Origin: Saccharina japonica
Taxonomy: Eukaryota; Sar; Phaeophyceae; Laminariales; Laminariaceae
NCBI GenBank assembly: GCA_008828725.1
Contig: MEHQ01000532.1
Location: forward strand, 351,867-415,866
DNA: 64,000 nucleotides
Direction of reading: 5' to 3'
Position numbers and translations under genes: made by a program. How positions within the stretch are numbered: the stretch's first letter is position 1; every line of letters begins with the position of its first letter. Below, one piece after another: positions 12,401 to 27,400 of the stretch. Below the pieces are notes generated by a model. It made no database searches, was not told where the DNA came from, and saw nothing but the letters and a program-made list of their open reading frames with translations.

Positions 12401-15400
12401 CACACAGGAAAACGCACATTGAGGTTGCCAAATGCCCGGTACAGTCGGTATAAAGTATCAGGTACCATGTACCACGTGTTCCAGGCCCCTGGGAGCGATT
12501 ACTTGGTGGAGAACGGGTGCCCCGGACAGAGCTTTAAACCGACGCTACACACTTGGCGGGTTTCATATTATTGGAGAGCTACTAAACTGTAGGGTAGGTG
12601 AAAACTCCGCCTAGTGTCCCTCCTGGTCGAAACGTTTGTTAGAGGACAACGTTGTGCCTGCTAGCAGGGGGGGGCGGTGCGCATGTGCGCGTCGTACTGT
12701 AGTGACCCGTGAGCTGAAGGTCCAAGAAATATCGGACCGACCACCTCCTCTCCCTAAGCTGCTGTTCAACGAACAAAGCTCTAGAAAAATACAAACTAAA
12801 AATATACCGGGTATAGATCGAGTATGCTGTACGTGTGCCGTAGCTTCTTGGAGAAGGGTATTGCCATGACGCACCGTAGCGTCGTGAAAAAGGTAAGATA
12901 ATGTACTGCTGTACCTTCTCCATTTTTTCCACGAATGTCATGAACGACGTTCGACACAACCACCATGGCAGGCATGCACTGATGTGTACCGGCACAAATT
13001 TGTATTGCGTTTGCCATCCGACAGTGTGCACCATGAGCTCTACTGTAACTACTTCTGTATATATATGATACCCTTCGGCCATACACTGCTGCTGTATTAT
13101 CGTGCGCCTTCTCCTACCATGTACTGGTACTGGTAATGTACAATACCTGATGAATTACCAGGGAATGGACTGCTGTACTGTAGATGAGGCCCCATTTCCC
13201 GTAGCAGGGGGACGCACCCGGGGTTAGTACGCCACCCCCGGGCTGAGTGCGTGCTCAGCGCGACGGCGATTCCGGCGGTAAAGGTCGTAAACGCATAAAT
13301 TACCGTTAGCATGCTAACTTGGTTGGGTGCGAGGGTCAGCATGTTCTCTCCCAGCCTCGATGCGGTGTTGTTGCCTTCGTGGGTTGAAAGACAATAAGCC
13401 AAGTAAGGTTTGGACCAAGCATATCAGAACCACCTCTGCACCATTGCTATTAATAGCTCCGTTGTGATGTGACTCTCGGATTCACTCCGGACTCCAGAGC
13501 ACCTTCTACAAACACGTATCCGTTTACTTCCCTGGACTCACCTCGTCCTCGGCGAACATCGCCCTCCGCTCCCACTCGCACCGCTCCCACTTTCCTCGTT
13601 CGCCCTCCAGTACCTCCACCACGCACGCCTGAGGTGGAAATTCCGAAACCGAGATGGCGCCAAAAGATCACACAGATACAATTAGGCCGAGCAGAGGCCC
13701 GCTCCCGCGACAAAAAGACAGGTGGTGTCCACGACCTCGAGAGAAATAAGTTGGTCGGTTCTTGCATGTCGTATGTGGCCCTCTGGTTGTGTCAGTACGA
13801 TGCACTATTGGAATACCCTTGATGCCTGGTCCCGGCAGTAGTGTTTCACGGTACGTAGGCGCTCCGAGTTCAGTGTACCGTTTTTTCTGGTAGGTTCAAG
13901 GGGCGAGCCCCTACGTACAGGGATCGCACATCTAGCAGCAAACACGACCCCACCAATGGCTGAAACTCGTCGCGTGTAACGTCAAGAGCATTCCAGAGGT
14001 ATAGATTTCCTACAGCAAACAGTTCGGGGTTGATACTGCAAGGAAGGGTACAACACCCGCTGTTAGCGAAAATAACCTGCTGTACAGCAACAGCAGCAGT
14101 AGTTTCGAATTTTTAAGCTCTCGCCAGCCGATCCATCTGGTGTCCAACTGTGGACTACTGCAGCTGCTTCGAACCCTCAGTAAGCTTGGTAACAGACAGG
14201 AAAGTGTCGACATTGCTCGATGGAGGCGCAGGTCAGCCCTCGAATAAATCCGGGTCGACTTTGGCAGAGAGGTAGAATGGGAAATGAAGCGGCAACATGC
14301 CATACCAACAATTGGAACTCCGCTTCATGTCCCACGAGTATTAAAAGTCGTACGGTATGGTCTTACGGTCCGTCACAGCAATCAAGTGTACCAAACCACA
14401 GCCAACCGCTGCCGGGATATCCTATCGATCTCAACACCTCGGCGACGCGTGTGCTCAACGGCCTCGGAGCCAGGCCCCCACTGGTAATTTCAGGGGCTCT
14501 CGATCATATGCTGTTCTCCCGGATGAGCCAACTCGTGTCCTAGAAATTGGGTGAGGTTCGATATAACTTTTCGGATTTGCGCTGGCTGATTCCATGGGCT
14601 GCTCCACAAGTACCTGGTATGTATTTGGACCTGTGCTGGATCGCGATATGCACCAACGAGTAGTTGGGTGCTGTACTGCCGGCAGGGGGTTATGTCCTGC
14701 TTTGACCGCCTAGAGTATAGAAGCCCACCAGCCCGGAACCCTTGCCGTGCTCATAAAGTCGTTTGGGCTGGTCGGTGTTGCTTGCTCGGTTGCTTGCCCG
14801 GTGGTCACTTTTGTTTCTTTAGCTTTCTGTTAATTTCTTCGTGTCCTTCGTTATTTCCCGGCGGCTACATACGAGTAACTTGTACGTGGAGCGAACGCCT
14901 GTTGCTGTGTTCTCCCTTGTGAGCTTGCAACACTCTCCGGAATTTCAAGTCAACCACAATCCCGAAGGGGAACGTTGTACGATGCGTAACGCACGTGTAC
15001 TGGAGGCCGTTTGCAACTTCTCCCATTCAATCCCAGGGGACGCCATTTCGTTTTCAATCATTGAGGTTCCAATATCGGTCCGCCAGCGTACAGTTTACCG
15101 GGAAAAGACGACGTTCGTCACATATGACAGCATGTTAACTGTCGAGGACAAATAGAGCCGGGTTATACTCGTGGGATATGGAGCGGAGTGGCACAGCGGT
15201 TGGCACACTCTCTCTCCTAAGTCCAGCTTTCTTTTTGCGCCGTGTACGTTTAGGGAGGGGGTAGTTAACAGATGATAGCCTCACTACGGTAGTGCACTAT
15301 AGCTTTGCCTTCAAAAAGTTTCGAACGGAGGCGATACGAATGCGCGGCACCCCCTCTCTCCTTACCTCCAGCGCAAAGAGCCTCTCATCTTCCCAGACGT

Positions 15401-18400
15401 CGCTTTGGGTCGGCTGCGTCTGGAACCATGCCTCCGTCAGCCTGTCCCACGCAACCGTACCCCTCACTTCAGCGCCAAGAGCGCCCTGCGGAGCGCTGTA
15501 GTAGCCGCGTGCAGTCGCCTAATACAGCAAGCATGGGGAGAATGGGGTCAGAAGCCACGGAATAAGCGAACACTTCCACTTCCACCCGTTCAACGACGAG
15601 AACACCATTGCTGTGGAGCCGCGTGCAGTCGTCTAAGGTAAGCACGCGGACAATCGGGGTGTTGCAGTTGTTTATGCTGGTCCGTCGTTTTGATGACCGC
15701 GACGGATCAACACGGTAACTCTGGACAGCAGACACGGAGGAAGTGAACGAGTGCACACGCGTCCAACGAAGAGGATACCACCGTGCCGTGGCTGAACAAA
15801 AGGGCGTCGGCTACGTACTCGACGCCTCTCTTCGGGCGAGCCTGATATCTACACCAGAGAATCGACTTCGACACGACGACGACGAAGGGTGGGTGCGGGT
15901 GCCCCCGAGTCGACCAAAACAACACGCGTACAGTATCATGAGAAACGACCTCAAGTGCACACGTCTATCAACAAATGGAGTACAAACAGTACCTTAATTT
16001 GGAGATTTTAGGGTGTGTCTTCAGACGCGTGCTGCGGCGGGGGTAGCACATTTAGGTCAACGGGTGTTTTTCTTCCTGGCGGCCTCCTCTAACGACAACC
16101 TCCACAACATCGTTGCAACACCATATGCACTTGTAAGCTATTTTTGTTTTATACCTACTGTAGTGCGGGAGACCGTAGTAAAATAGGACGATGATACAGT
16201 AAACATTGAGTACAGGACACCTACGAGTACCAATAAACAGGAAAGCTGGCCCAGGCTGGGTTTCTTATTCGAGAGAGGAGGGTTTCCACACTAATTTCAA
16301 CATTACGACTCTCAAGTTTCTTATTTCCCAATGAATATCAGCCTGGCTTTTCATATTTTTTCCTGTTTCTTATTAGGTGTTCATGGGGAAGTATATAGGT
16401 TTTTGTGTATACCGTAGGTCCTACTGTATTTACTATGGTCCCCCGAAATACTAGGCCATCAAGTTACCCACCGGGTTAACCGTACAATAGCTACCAAAGG
16501 TCGGTTTTCGTGTGAGGTACAGCGCTCCTACACTATAAGCAAGTCAGGATCCTCAAAAAGGCCAAGAGCGAAAAAGGCCAAGAGCGCACCTACAGTACCA
16601 GGTGTCTTTCCCTAAAACGAAACGCCTACCTGTGCCTGTTCGCTGAACTCCGCGAAGCCTCGCCGCACGCCTCCCGGGACTACGAATTTTGTTTTCCCTT
16701 CGCCTCCTTGCGCTCCGGTTTCAACCGCTTCCGCTGCCTCACCCCCCGTTGCCGCCCCCGCCGCCGCCGCTTCGGTCGCCGCGGAAACGGCTCCAACCCC
16801 GCTCAGGCTTCTGTCTAACTCAGGCGCCGATGTTCTCGGCTTCGGCAGCGGCGGTGGGACAATTAAGGCCCCTTTAGGCGTTACGGCGAACCCTGTAGGG
16901 CCGACGGAAACTGGTCCATGGGAAGTGAAGTGGCGGCAGAATGTGTGAGTCAGGGGGGAAAGGGTATGGTTGGCTTGTTGGCTTCGTTGTTTAGAGACCG
17001 GCCGCCGACGACGGAGGAGGAGGGGAGAAAAGGGCGAGGGAGACTACACTGTTTGCATTCGTCTCCTGCAGGTACTTTGTTTGGTAGTTCTGCGCATGAA
17101 AACCGATTCGCAGGAAGGGAAATGGTGAGGTCCCAGGGCGGGTCCAAGAGGGAAAACATGTAAATGAGGTCCAGAGCATTTGGTGTTTGGTGTTTATCGT
17201 ATGGTGTGCTGGGGTCCTTCTGCTGCCCACGAAAGGCGCTAACGCTTTTTTCCGTTCGCTTGCCTCGAACTGTACACAAACGCGGTAATGTCCCCGTCTG
17301 CATGCAGTTTAAAGTAAAACACAGAACAATTGTGGACGATTATATACCCCTACGAAAACGTGCAAACCACTCCAACATAAAAGTAATGTCAGTGATGACA
17401 ACGCTGCCATGCATATTGAAGAGAACTCAGATTCCCCAATATATGTCAACAACGTGTTCCTACGATCAACTTGTCGTGAGTCCCTCGTACCTCTGCGTGA
17501 ACGACGCCTTCCACGCGTTCCAGCCGCCTGTAAGCCTTCCAAAGCTCTGAGCTGGAAAAGCGGAACAAATCAGGGTATCCGGGTGAGATTACGTCGCGGC
17601 GGATATTGTCAAGGCCTCCGCCTTGTCTCAAGCCTTAATCGTGTTGTTTTTTGCCGGGTGACACCTGAATGCAACGTTTAACCGTTTGCGACTGCTCGCA
17701 GCGCACATGACAAGGAGTTCGGTCTGTTAGCGACCTCTTTCCATCATCGCAACAATTGCTTCACCTTCGCTAGCGCTGCAGTCCGTCTTTTGCGCGTCCG
17801 CTCCTCAAAGGAACAAGACTCCCGCATTACCCTCTCCATAATACGGTCTACGATGCCGCCTGCCGCCTCGAGAGATTCCACGCGACCGGGAACGGCTGTC
17901 ACCTGCGGTTCGATTCGATTCGATTCGATTCGACTCGATTGGATTCGGTTCGGTTCGGTTCCGTTCGGTCCAATTGGAATCGATTCGATTGTGGTGGCTG
18001 TTGTCCCACACCTCACAGTCCCAAGAACCGACCGAATGCTTGGAACATATTGCTACAAGCGAGTGTTAGGTCTGAGAAGCCTTTATTAGGTTGACGAGAA
18101 GCTTTTCTTACAGTAGTTTTTGTCTTTGGGTAGAGCTAGCCTTTTACAAGTGTGAAATAATCTAATACGTAAATCTCTTTGGGTGAGTAGCGCATCGGTC
18201 TCACGAAGCAACCATAAGACCACTCGGGTAGGGCATCACCTATTGGGTGCTCGCAGCACAATGCGATAAATATATTGTGACCCTCGTTCAGGCGGAAAAC
18301 GCTACTTGATGGCCATGCTGCTGTCCTCACACGCCATTGTTAGACGGATAGCACAGCCGCGCCTCTCAGCGTTGAATTTTCCATGCCTGGCTCCGTAAAG

Positions 18401-21400
18401 TTCCGTAAATGAAGGGTGCGTGGGTATTCTAGATGAACGGTGCGTCTAGTTCACAATCACTATATCGTTTCACGGACGGGGGGAATCGTGTTATCATGCT
18501 ATCGATTACGCCGGCCTGATTCCTCCTGCTGCTGCTGCTGCTGATGGTGCTGGTATCGTACCAGAAGCTGAAAATAATTGATGCGTGACTTACCAGTGAT
18601 GTTAAGCAGTGCATGGCTGCCCAAGCTCCTTCGTTGCATTCGCGAAGGGCTCCCTCCACGTTCAGAGCCGCCCTAACTTCCGCCTGCCAGAGAGGTGGCA
18701 ATCACCGTCGCGGGAGGGAGATATGGATGTGCTGCATGTTCGGGCCGTACAAGTGACTGCGGGGAGAGTGGCCCGTCTCCGACAGTCTGCGACCGTGAAA
18801 CAGATTCATAACGCTGGCTCTAGTGGTATGCTTTCCGTGGGGTCATAGACCGCGAAGGCGACCCCGAGTCGCGTGGCTTCGATGACGGAGATATTTACGC
18901 CCAAGGAAGGGCGCGAGAGAAAATACATACGTATTGTTTATAGGTCTACGTTGAACCAGGGAATGTATGGCGAGTCGTCGGCACCCTCTCTGCCTCGTCT
19001 CACTCGACACGGCACAGCGGCATGAAACGTCTTGCGTGGATGACGTCGTGCCATGGAAGGGGGGCGTGTTGGATTAAAAAAACGAATTTTATTTTCGCGA
19101 TGATGGCGCGGCGAATAGAAGACAACCCCAATCAGTCGACGGCCGACGACCATCGTTGCGCGAAGCACCGAGTCGCACCTGCACCATCGGCTCGAGTATC
19201 TCCTGCCTTTCGCTCAGCACTCGCCCCCAGGACGAGCGGACGGCGTGTTCGGCTTTCAACCTCGCCACCCTCGCCTAGAAGTCAGGGGGGGGGCAAGTGT
19301 TCGGTTGATGCAAAACTAGGGATGTTTAGTTACCATGTGTGCATTGGGTAGGCCAGCTTTAGTACAACCCTGGTCCAAGAAGTGCGGGGTTGGTGTGTTC
19401 ATGGGCGTCCCTCTAGCTTGGTAGACGTGAGAGGTAGCAACCAAAATTGATCAGGCTCTTCCCTTGAGGAGCTATATACTACTCCACCCAACGAACCGAT
19501 TTACCGGGCAAAGTATCAGCTAAGCCCGTATTAAAGCCTCACGGGCTAGGTGTCTGGCGAACCAAAGTGCTGCAGCAGATACACACCGGATCGACATAAT
19601 TTGGATAGATCCTCTGTTGAGGGGCCGCGCGACTGAGATATTGTTCGGATCGAAAAGTGTAACCTTACCGTGCCCCGGCTAGGTACCTATGGGACGCTCG
19701 TTCGGGCCTCTATCGAAATTCGTGAGCGACAGAAAATGGATGAACGAGTGGCATGTGAAGTATACGATAGTCTATTCGGGTTTGTGGCTGCGTTGCTTCC
19801 CCCTCCCCCTTCCTCGTCAAGGGTAGAGAAAAATTATGAGTTAGCTGGTAAACCAGGGCCCTCACCTCGTCTCTTCTGGCATAGTAACAAGACAGGAGGA
19901 ATGATTGGTTCGACACAATTGTGGCCGCTCCGAGAGAGTGCAGAATTGCCAGCGTAAAGTTTCTGCGTTGCTCTGAGCATGCACTTCCAGCGAGATGAAC
20001 GGCGGGAAACGGGATCTGAGCCTATAATGTGCCGTTGGTCGATGAATCATGAAAACGAGGCAGGCACAGTTCCGCCTCTTTCTGCTGCAACTCCGAGTAC
20101 TGGGTGGGTTTTAGTTTGTTTCATGTAGCACTCGCCTCGTCCCACTTTCTCCGTCGACACAGGCAGCAATAGAGAGGAAGGTGCGGGGCCGTACGAATGA
20201 GCACATGGTGATGAAACCGTGACCACCCCCTGCGAACGGGTACAACAAGGTCAACGACGAGGTGCAGAGGGCGAAACGATAAACCATATGTGTATTGAAA
20301 CAATGCTCAGGAAGGAGACAGCTTTGAGGAAACGCAATAACCCTGCGCTTAGGAAGCAGGTAGCTTGAGGAACCTCAGCTAAAGTGCGCTCAGGAAGCAA
20401 ATAGCTTGGGAATACTCTGGAGCGTCGTACACCTATGCAAGCGATGACACGTTAATTTCACATGTGACGGACCCCCTATAAATATAATATAGGTTGGGTT
20501 GGCGTCGGTTGGCAACGACGCTGTGAAACATGTCTCTCACTGCGTGAGCTAGACAACCAGGGTACCTTTTGGGTTTGTTTTGGTGGTCGCCAAGGCTGGC
20601 GGTCTTGTTAGATCATTTGTGCGGGGTTGAGAACCTCAACTCCGCACAAGGGGAACGATCATACCACGTAGTGTGTACCTGGTATATGGTAAAGCACCCA
20701 CGAGGCGGATACATAGGAATACCCATTGCTGCCTCTGGAAGTGGCCACACCAGGAATTGAATCAATTCATAGGAGGCTGTCGTCCATACGCAAGTCCGCC
20801 TCACAGGCGGTTCTTAGCAGGACTCCATGCGACTCGTCCAATACCTCACGGCGCTTCGCGCTTGGTGCAAGCAATGCCTGCCTGGTTGGTGAAAACCCAA
20901 CGTGCTCCGTCCCGGTATTGTAGGGATGCGAGGGTCTATGGTCACACGACTACGGCCGTGCACGACATGAGTATATCCCTTCCCCCCCACTGGTGCCGCG
21001 GTATATAGCTATACAGTACGTTGAGGACACCTCGCCAACCTGGAAAACGCCGTCATACATCCTGAACTTAAAACATGTAACGGCTACAGTACGGTTCGGC
21101 TAACACTGCTGTGATCATTTTCATCTTGAGAGCGTGTCCCGATGCAGGGCACGGTGCTCGATATTTAGACTAGGGGGCGTACTTATTTGTCGATTGCCTC
21201 AGTCGTTTGACCATTGACCACGGATCCCTGTCGAGGCGGGGCACCGTTCTAACTGCTGATAGAGAGCTCCTAATCGAGGCACCTCCAACAGTTGGGCGCT
21301 CATTACCGGTACGTTGTTTCCATATATATTACATATAGAAACTGTTTGCTAATCTGGGGGTGGGGGCTGTCCACCCGTGTTTTGTCACACCTCGACCATA

Positions 21401-24400
21401 GTTAGTAGCCAGTCTACGACAGGGGGGGTACGTTCGGGACCACAGTTGTCTAACTCCCGGGGCCCCTCGACGGAGAGGAACTTCCCCATAATATTTTCAA
21501 TCCGATTAGTATTCTAGACAAATACTTGCGATGCGTTTTACCCAATGGGGTTGCTTGTCAGGTCGCCCGTACCTTTTGCTCGTAATATCGGTTTAGCTGG
21601 TGAGTTATTGGAGCTCCGCGTGCGAGCACCTTGAAGCAAAATGGGCACCCCTCACCGTGCATAGCGTAATTTAGGTATACAGCTCCTCTTGTGAGCACCT
21701 TGAAGGAAATAGGCCTATATCTCACCATACAAAGCGTAGTTCTTAAATTGTTTCCGTTTAGACACACCTCCCATCTCCTCGATTCGTCTTCCGAGATACG
21801 TTCAGCTGCCTCCGCCATGCGTCTGACGGTGCCAGGCCGTCTGCTTTATCCCTTTCCCTCGCGGCCTACGACAATAATGAAGTGTCAGGGGATCGAGCCG
21901 CACACGGAGATAGGGCAAGGAAAGGGGTAGGCCCGAGATGGCAGTTAGCGTACCGGGACAAACCCGCCGCTAGACGGCGTCAAGCAGGCAACGGCAGAAG
22001 CTAATAGGGGTTTCCGAGCGCTTCGAAGAGGCAGAAGTATGTAGGGGAGTGTACTCATATCGTGCGCGGCCGTAGTCGTATGACCATAGACCCTCGCATC
22101 CCTACAATGCCGGGACGGAGCACGTTGGGTTTTCACCAACCAGACAGACATTGCTTGCACCAAGCGCGAAGCGCCGTGAGGTATTGGGCGAGTCGCATGG
22201 AGGGTGAGCTGCATCCTGCTAAGAACCGGGCGGACTTGCATGTGGACGACAGCTTCCAACGAATTGAATTCTGGTGTGGCCACTTCCAGAGACAGCAATG
22301 GGTATCACTACGTATCTGCCTCGTGGATGCCTTACCATATACACACTACGTGATGCGATCATTCCCCTTGTGCGGAGATGAGGTTATCAACCCCGCACAA
22401 ATGATCTAACAAGACCGCCAGTCCTGCTAAGAACCGGGCGGACTTGCATGTGGACGACAGCTTCCAACGAATTGAATTCTGGTGTGGCCACTTCCAGAGA
22501 CAGCAATGGGTATCACTACGTATCTGCCTCGTGGATGCCTTACCATATACACACTACGTGATGCGATCATTCCCCTTGTGCGGAGATGAGGTTATCAACC
22601 CCGCACAAATGATCTAACAAGACCGCCAGCATGGGTGACCGCCAAAACAAAAACAGTACCCTGGTTGTCGAGCTCACGCAGTGAGAGGCGTGTTTTACAG
22701 CGCCGTTGCCAACCGACGCCAACCCAACCTATACATATATAAAACATTTATGGGGGGTGGCAGAAAAGACCCTGTAACCACGGAACACAGCTGATGTGAT
22801 CGTCCATGCGGTTGGCGTTAGTGAACTCGTTCTTGTTGAACTACATGGTAGGGTTACTGCTATACCCTCGCGATGTGTACTGCTCCTGGAAGCTCGAGGT
22901 GGAGTCATGCTATACATAGTCAGCGGCAATTCACTAAACGTTGAGCATCGTCCTCGCTTTGGTATTTCTGCAATCAGGAGAAGAAGCAGGCTCAGGGAGT
23001 ACCAGCCTCGCCGATTTACGCACCTACCCCCTTCCTGCCAAGGCAAGCCACGCTTATGATAAACAGCCTTTCAGCTGCACAAAAATAAAACGGCGCCTCT
23101 CGAACGATACCTGGCTCCATTGCGCCACAACCTGATTCGGTATGCGGTAACGAGTCAAAGCTGTGCATTCGTACGGCCCTTCGTGCTGTACTCTTCGAAG
23201 CACATCACAGGTGGCCGATACACCCCCATTTCACAACCTGGGCGCAAACATATTATTGGGGAGACATTGACCAACGTAGCAAAACCCCCAAGGTGCCCCG
23301 ACAATCTCTCAATCCGGTACATCTAATGGTGTGCTACTTTACTCAAAGGCCTGCACAAGGGTTTGGTTACCCCGACATTGAGCAGAGGGGGGCCGGGGGG
23401 GGGCGCCACCTGTGAAAGGCGCGTAGATCATGAACAGCCTAAACTATGCGTGCGCTCTGAAAACCCGCGCGACCGATGCCGTTGAGTATGTGTGTGGCCT
23501 CATGTCAGCCTGTGACAAAGGCGTACCGTCTACCCGAATGGGAAATTACGGAGGGAGGCACCAGACCTGCGCCTTCCGCACTATACGTCGATCGCTCACC
23601 GTTCTGAACGCATGCGGCAAACATGTCATTGATGGGGCACGCTTCCCCATATACTCGTGGGGGTCTCCCGACGAAGCAAAGCCAAAAGCGAAACAAAATG
23701 GTCTGTCCTGCTCAGACAACAAAGGGGGCTATGAGGCACGCAACGAAGTGGTCACTCACACCTCCACATCTATACCCCTAAACACAGCAGGAGCCCGGGG
23801 TGGGCGGGTCGATGCACTACTGCTACGGTGGGCCACAGTAGTACCGCTGTGTGACTTGAAGTACAACCGAGTGAGTGCACTCACGACGCAGTTGGAAGAA
23901 AAAGTGTGGTGAACTTAGGCTCTATACTTCCCCGTCAGTCGGGGGATAAAACAAGTGTCAAGGGAAGTGGGTCTTATTTTTTGTACACAGGCTTGGTTAA
24001 CGACTTCGAATTCATCACGGATCCCGGCGCGTTACCTTGGCGCTTCGACCTCGCTCCTTTCTCGTCTCGAACGATTTCATCCTGGCTTCCGAGACCGCCC
24101 GCACTGGGTCCAGCGTTGCCCTCACCCTGTCAACACGAAACCACCCAAGCAATAAGCCTAACGCAGGCACCTCCCCATACAGAAAGTTTGGTTCAACGTT
24201 TTACAGGGATGTAACGACGTGCAAAATAATAGGTGGGTTCCGGTACGCCCAACCGCCGAACCGAACGACAATGCTGGCTGCATTATCATGCGGGGGGCTT
24301 TGCAGACGGCCTCGTCCATATTATACGTGTATGTGATATCGTCAAAGGCCGCAAACGTGGTAGGCTCTCTATGGCATCATGCAACCCGCGGTTTCTACCA

Positions 24401-27400
24401 AGCGGGAGTTCTTGCCTCTTGTACCAGCGATCGACCTCGGCCGTAACCGAGCCGAACAGAGCCAGCTCATTCTCGGTGATAGTCTCGCTCGAGGTGCACG
24501 GATGCAAGAGTAACGCCTGCGTATGGCACGTGTGACAAGCAGGCAAACAGTAAAGGTGGTACAGCGTCGGGGGGTACAATGCGTCAAATTGTGAAAGGCT
24601 ACACATCCGTTGCGCTCCAATTGTCGTGTTCCAGCCGCCCCTTTGTCGTTTACATCCCACATGCCCTGCGTCTCTATCCTGTGCCTAAGAAGCCCATACT
24701 ACCGTACCCCGATACAGTACTCCATATGCACTCCGAGCTATCGGGCAGCAGTGCGTTGTTTCCAACCCGAATCTGCGAGGCCCCGCACCAGTCCGGACAG
24801 TCCCAGTGCTTTGCTTGTGCCTCTCCCACATAAAAAAACAAAGAACCGTTGTATGGTTGCCGTTCGCAAACAAGAAGGGTCAAGCTCACCACATTACAAT
24901 GAACAGCCCTACCCAGAAAAGTGCAACAACCCACCGATGCCAAAACTTCTAACTTATTTAGAGAAACAGCGCTATATGATAGTTCCCCAATACGAGGTCC
25001 CTGCTGTATTGGGGGCAATTGAACGTGAAACAATGTACACACACTCACCTCCGTGAAGTCCCGGTCACAGAGAATGGGCCGCACGGCATCCGACGTCATC
25101 GCTTTTCTTCTGAGAAGCCCCGACTGCCGCAACGCCCGTAGTAGCTCCGACCGCGGCACCGACAAAACCGCCTCCTCGCTACGGATGGAAATCCGAGTGC
25201 CATCCTCCTCCCCCTCTTCAGTTCGCCTATCCCCTGCTCCACCTCCTCCCCCGTGGCCTCCCCCACCAACGCCTGCGAGAGAACCTTGGGGTGGAGAAGC
25301 CTCGCGATTTTCGTCAGCTGCAGCCGTACCACTCTGTGCGGATAAGACGGATCTCTTCCGAGACAAACTTCCACGAACGGTATGAGGCGTACCGTCGACA
25401 CTACCGCCACCACCGCCGGCACCCACACCGCCGCTATCTACTTGCTCCGCTGTACCTCTGCGGCTCTTCTCTGAGACGGTGGCTGGAGGGTCGCTATTTT
25501 TTCTTGCCGAGTGTGGGGGCTGGACGCGCGGAGGTCCCGGTTGTTTATCGACATCCAAGGCCGCTGAGCCCGGTGTAGAAGGTGGTGACAAACCGGCCTG
25601 CCAAGAGGAGTGCACCACTCGGAATATCTCCCTGACAAAATCGACCAAGGGGTTTCGAGGTAAAACAGCATGCGGTGAGTGAGGTGGCCGGGGGCGGGAT
25701 GGTCGGGCCCGACACTGGAAGCGCAAAATAGGGCGTACGCTTGTGCTGGGATCCATTACTTGAGGCAAGACTCTTGTGTAACACTCGGAACTACAGTAAG
25801 CGTTCACGTTCCCAGGCGCAAAAAGACCAGAACGTCCATAGACGGTCAAGTAGGTGGTCGTTGTATTGATCGGTTCGGGTTGAAGACTGGACCGTTCTAC
25901 TGTACGGGTTGCATTTCCAAACCACTTCTCCCTGACGGAGCTCCTGAACTGACAAGCCAACAAAATAGCATCCGACAAGCTTTTTTGTTATGTATATTTC
26001 GTCAGATACTGTAGTGCATGGGGGGGTCGTGTACCCGGCGTAGCTGGCAGCCTTCGTCAAAGTCGGTTGTTGGGTGGTGGGTTTTAGACCTCCGAAAGTG
26101 AGGAATCTTTAGGTGCTACCGTTTCCGTAGCAGGCGTCGGTTGTAGAATCGCCGAGATGTTTACACCACCACTGCTTTGGACATAACATGTTTATCCCCG
26201 GGTGTCACCTGAGCAAAGAGTCGGTGTCTTGTTCGAACTTGTGCTGAGCTTTTATGGTGATGTCTTTCTTCTTCATGTCTTGGGCGGAGGCCTCTAGTCC
26301 GTAGGCGAATCGACCCCCGGGACGCATATTCTGCCAGAAGTCAAAACGCATGCCGAAGGAGTGCACCGGGTTGATCATCATGGATCGGAGTGTGGAGCTT
26401 GTTGCGGCAAGCTTCCGCACAGCCGGTTATGCTTCACTGTCAGGCATATCGACAGTTGTACCATGGTAGCGGTCGTCGATCCTTCCTAACGATCGTGAAC
26501 GTTCACGGATAGACAAATCCTTCTCGTGCACAGGGGAAACATCTATACCGTGCATTGGGGGCACACGCTGTCAAGACAAAAACCGTCGACACAAAGCGCG
26601 TCCTCCACCTGCGTACAGTCTAAGGCCGGGTTAGTGCGGGGGGATATAGAAACCAGGACCTAATATGCTCGGTAAAAATACTGGAATACATAGGTTTTGT
26701 GTGCATGATGGGTCCTGGCTACCGTGGTCCTCCGCAATAGTAACGCTGTGGAGATTTTCAGCTTGACAATGAATCCTCAACGTAGCGATAGATTGGGTAC
26801 ATGCAGTTCTCGACGTTGTCGTAAGCGAGGGGGTCCATCCATCCGTGAAATTTACATCGGCGTCCTGCAAGCATACTCGAATGGCAGCAATATCGAGCAG
26901 ATGGATGGGGTAGCACCTCGAGTTCAGGAGGCTCCCTTCTTGGGTAGGTCTATGGTCACCTAGGAAACCCGGGTATGTAGCCCAGATGTCCCCGGACGAC
27001 CACAAGTCTCTACCGCAAGCCCGGTGAACAACGCCCATGGCCTACTGTTGTAGGAACCTTTGAAAACAATTGTTTCGTAGCAAGCCGATATTGGGCAGTT
27101 ACTCGGCTAACGAGCGCCGTCGCACAGAAAACATCGGTCAAAAACGAGCTATCCCTGCCATAGCACGCATCGAACCGTTTTGGCTCGAGGCGGCCCACTG
27201 CACGGATTCCCGGCAACCTATTTTTTTCAGGCCTCCCGAGAGTACAGCCATCGCGCCATTTTCGTTTTTCTTTCTATTGGCTTACCCTGCCCGAGAGGGA
27301 AGACTCTCGCCCCGCAGCCCCCTTGCTCGCGCTGCCGACACCGTTCAAATTGTCCTCATCGTGGTGCAGCGCGATGGCCTTAGCCATCAGATCGGCGTCG

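Noticed and set aside
15180-15235. tRNA-like A box (GTGGCACAGCGGTTGGCAC)
   Set aside because: No B box or cloverleaf follows, so a tRNA gene is not supported.
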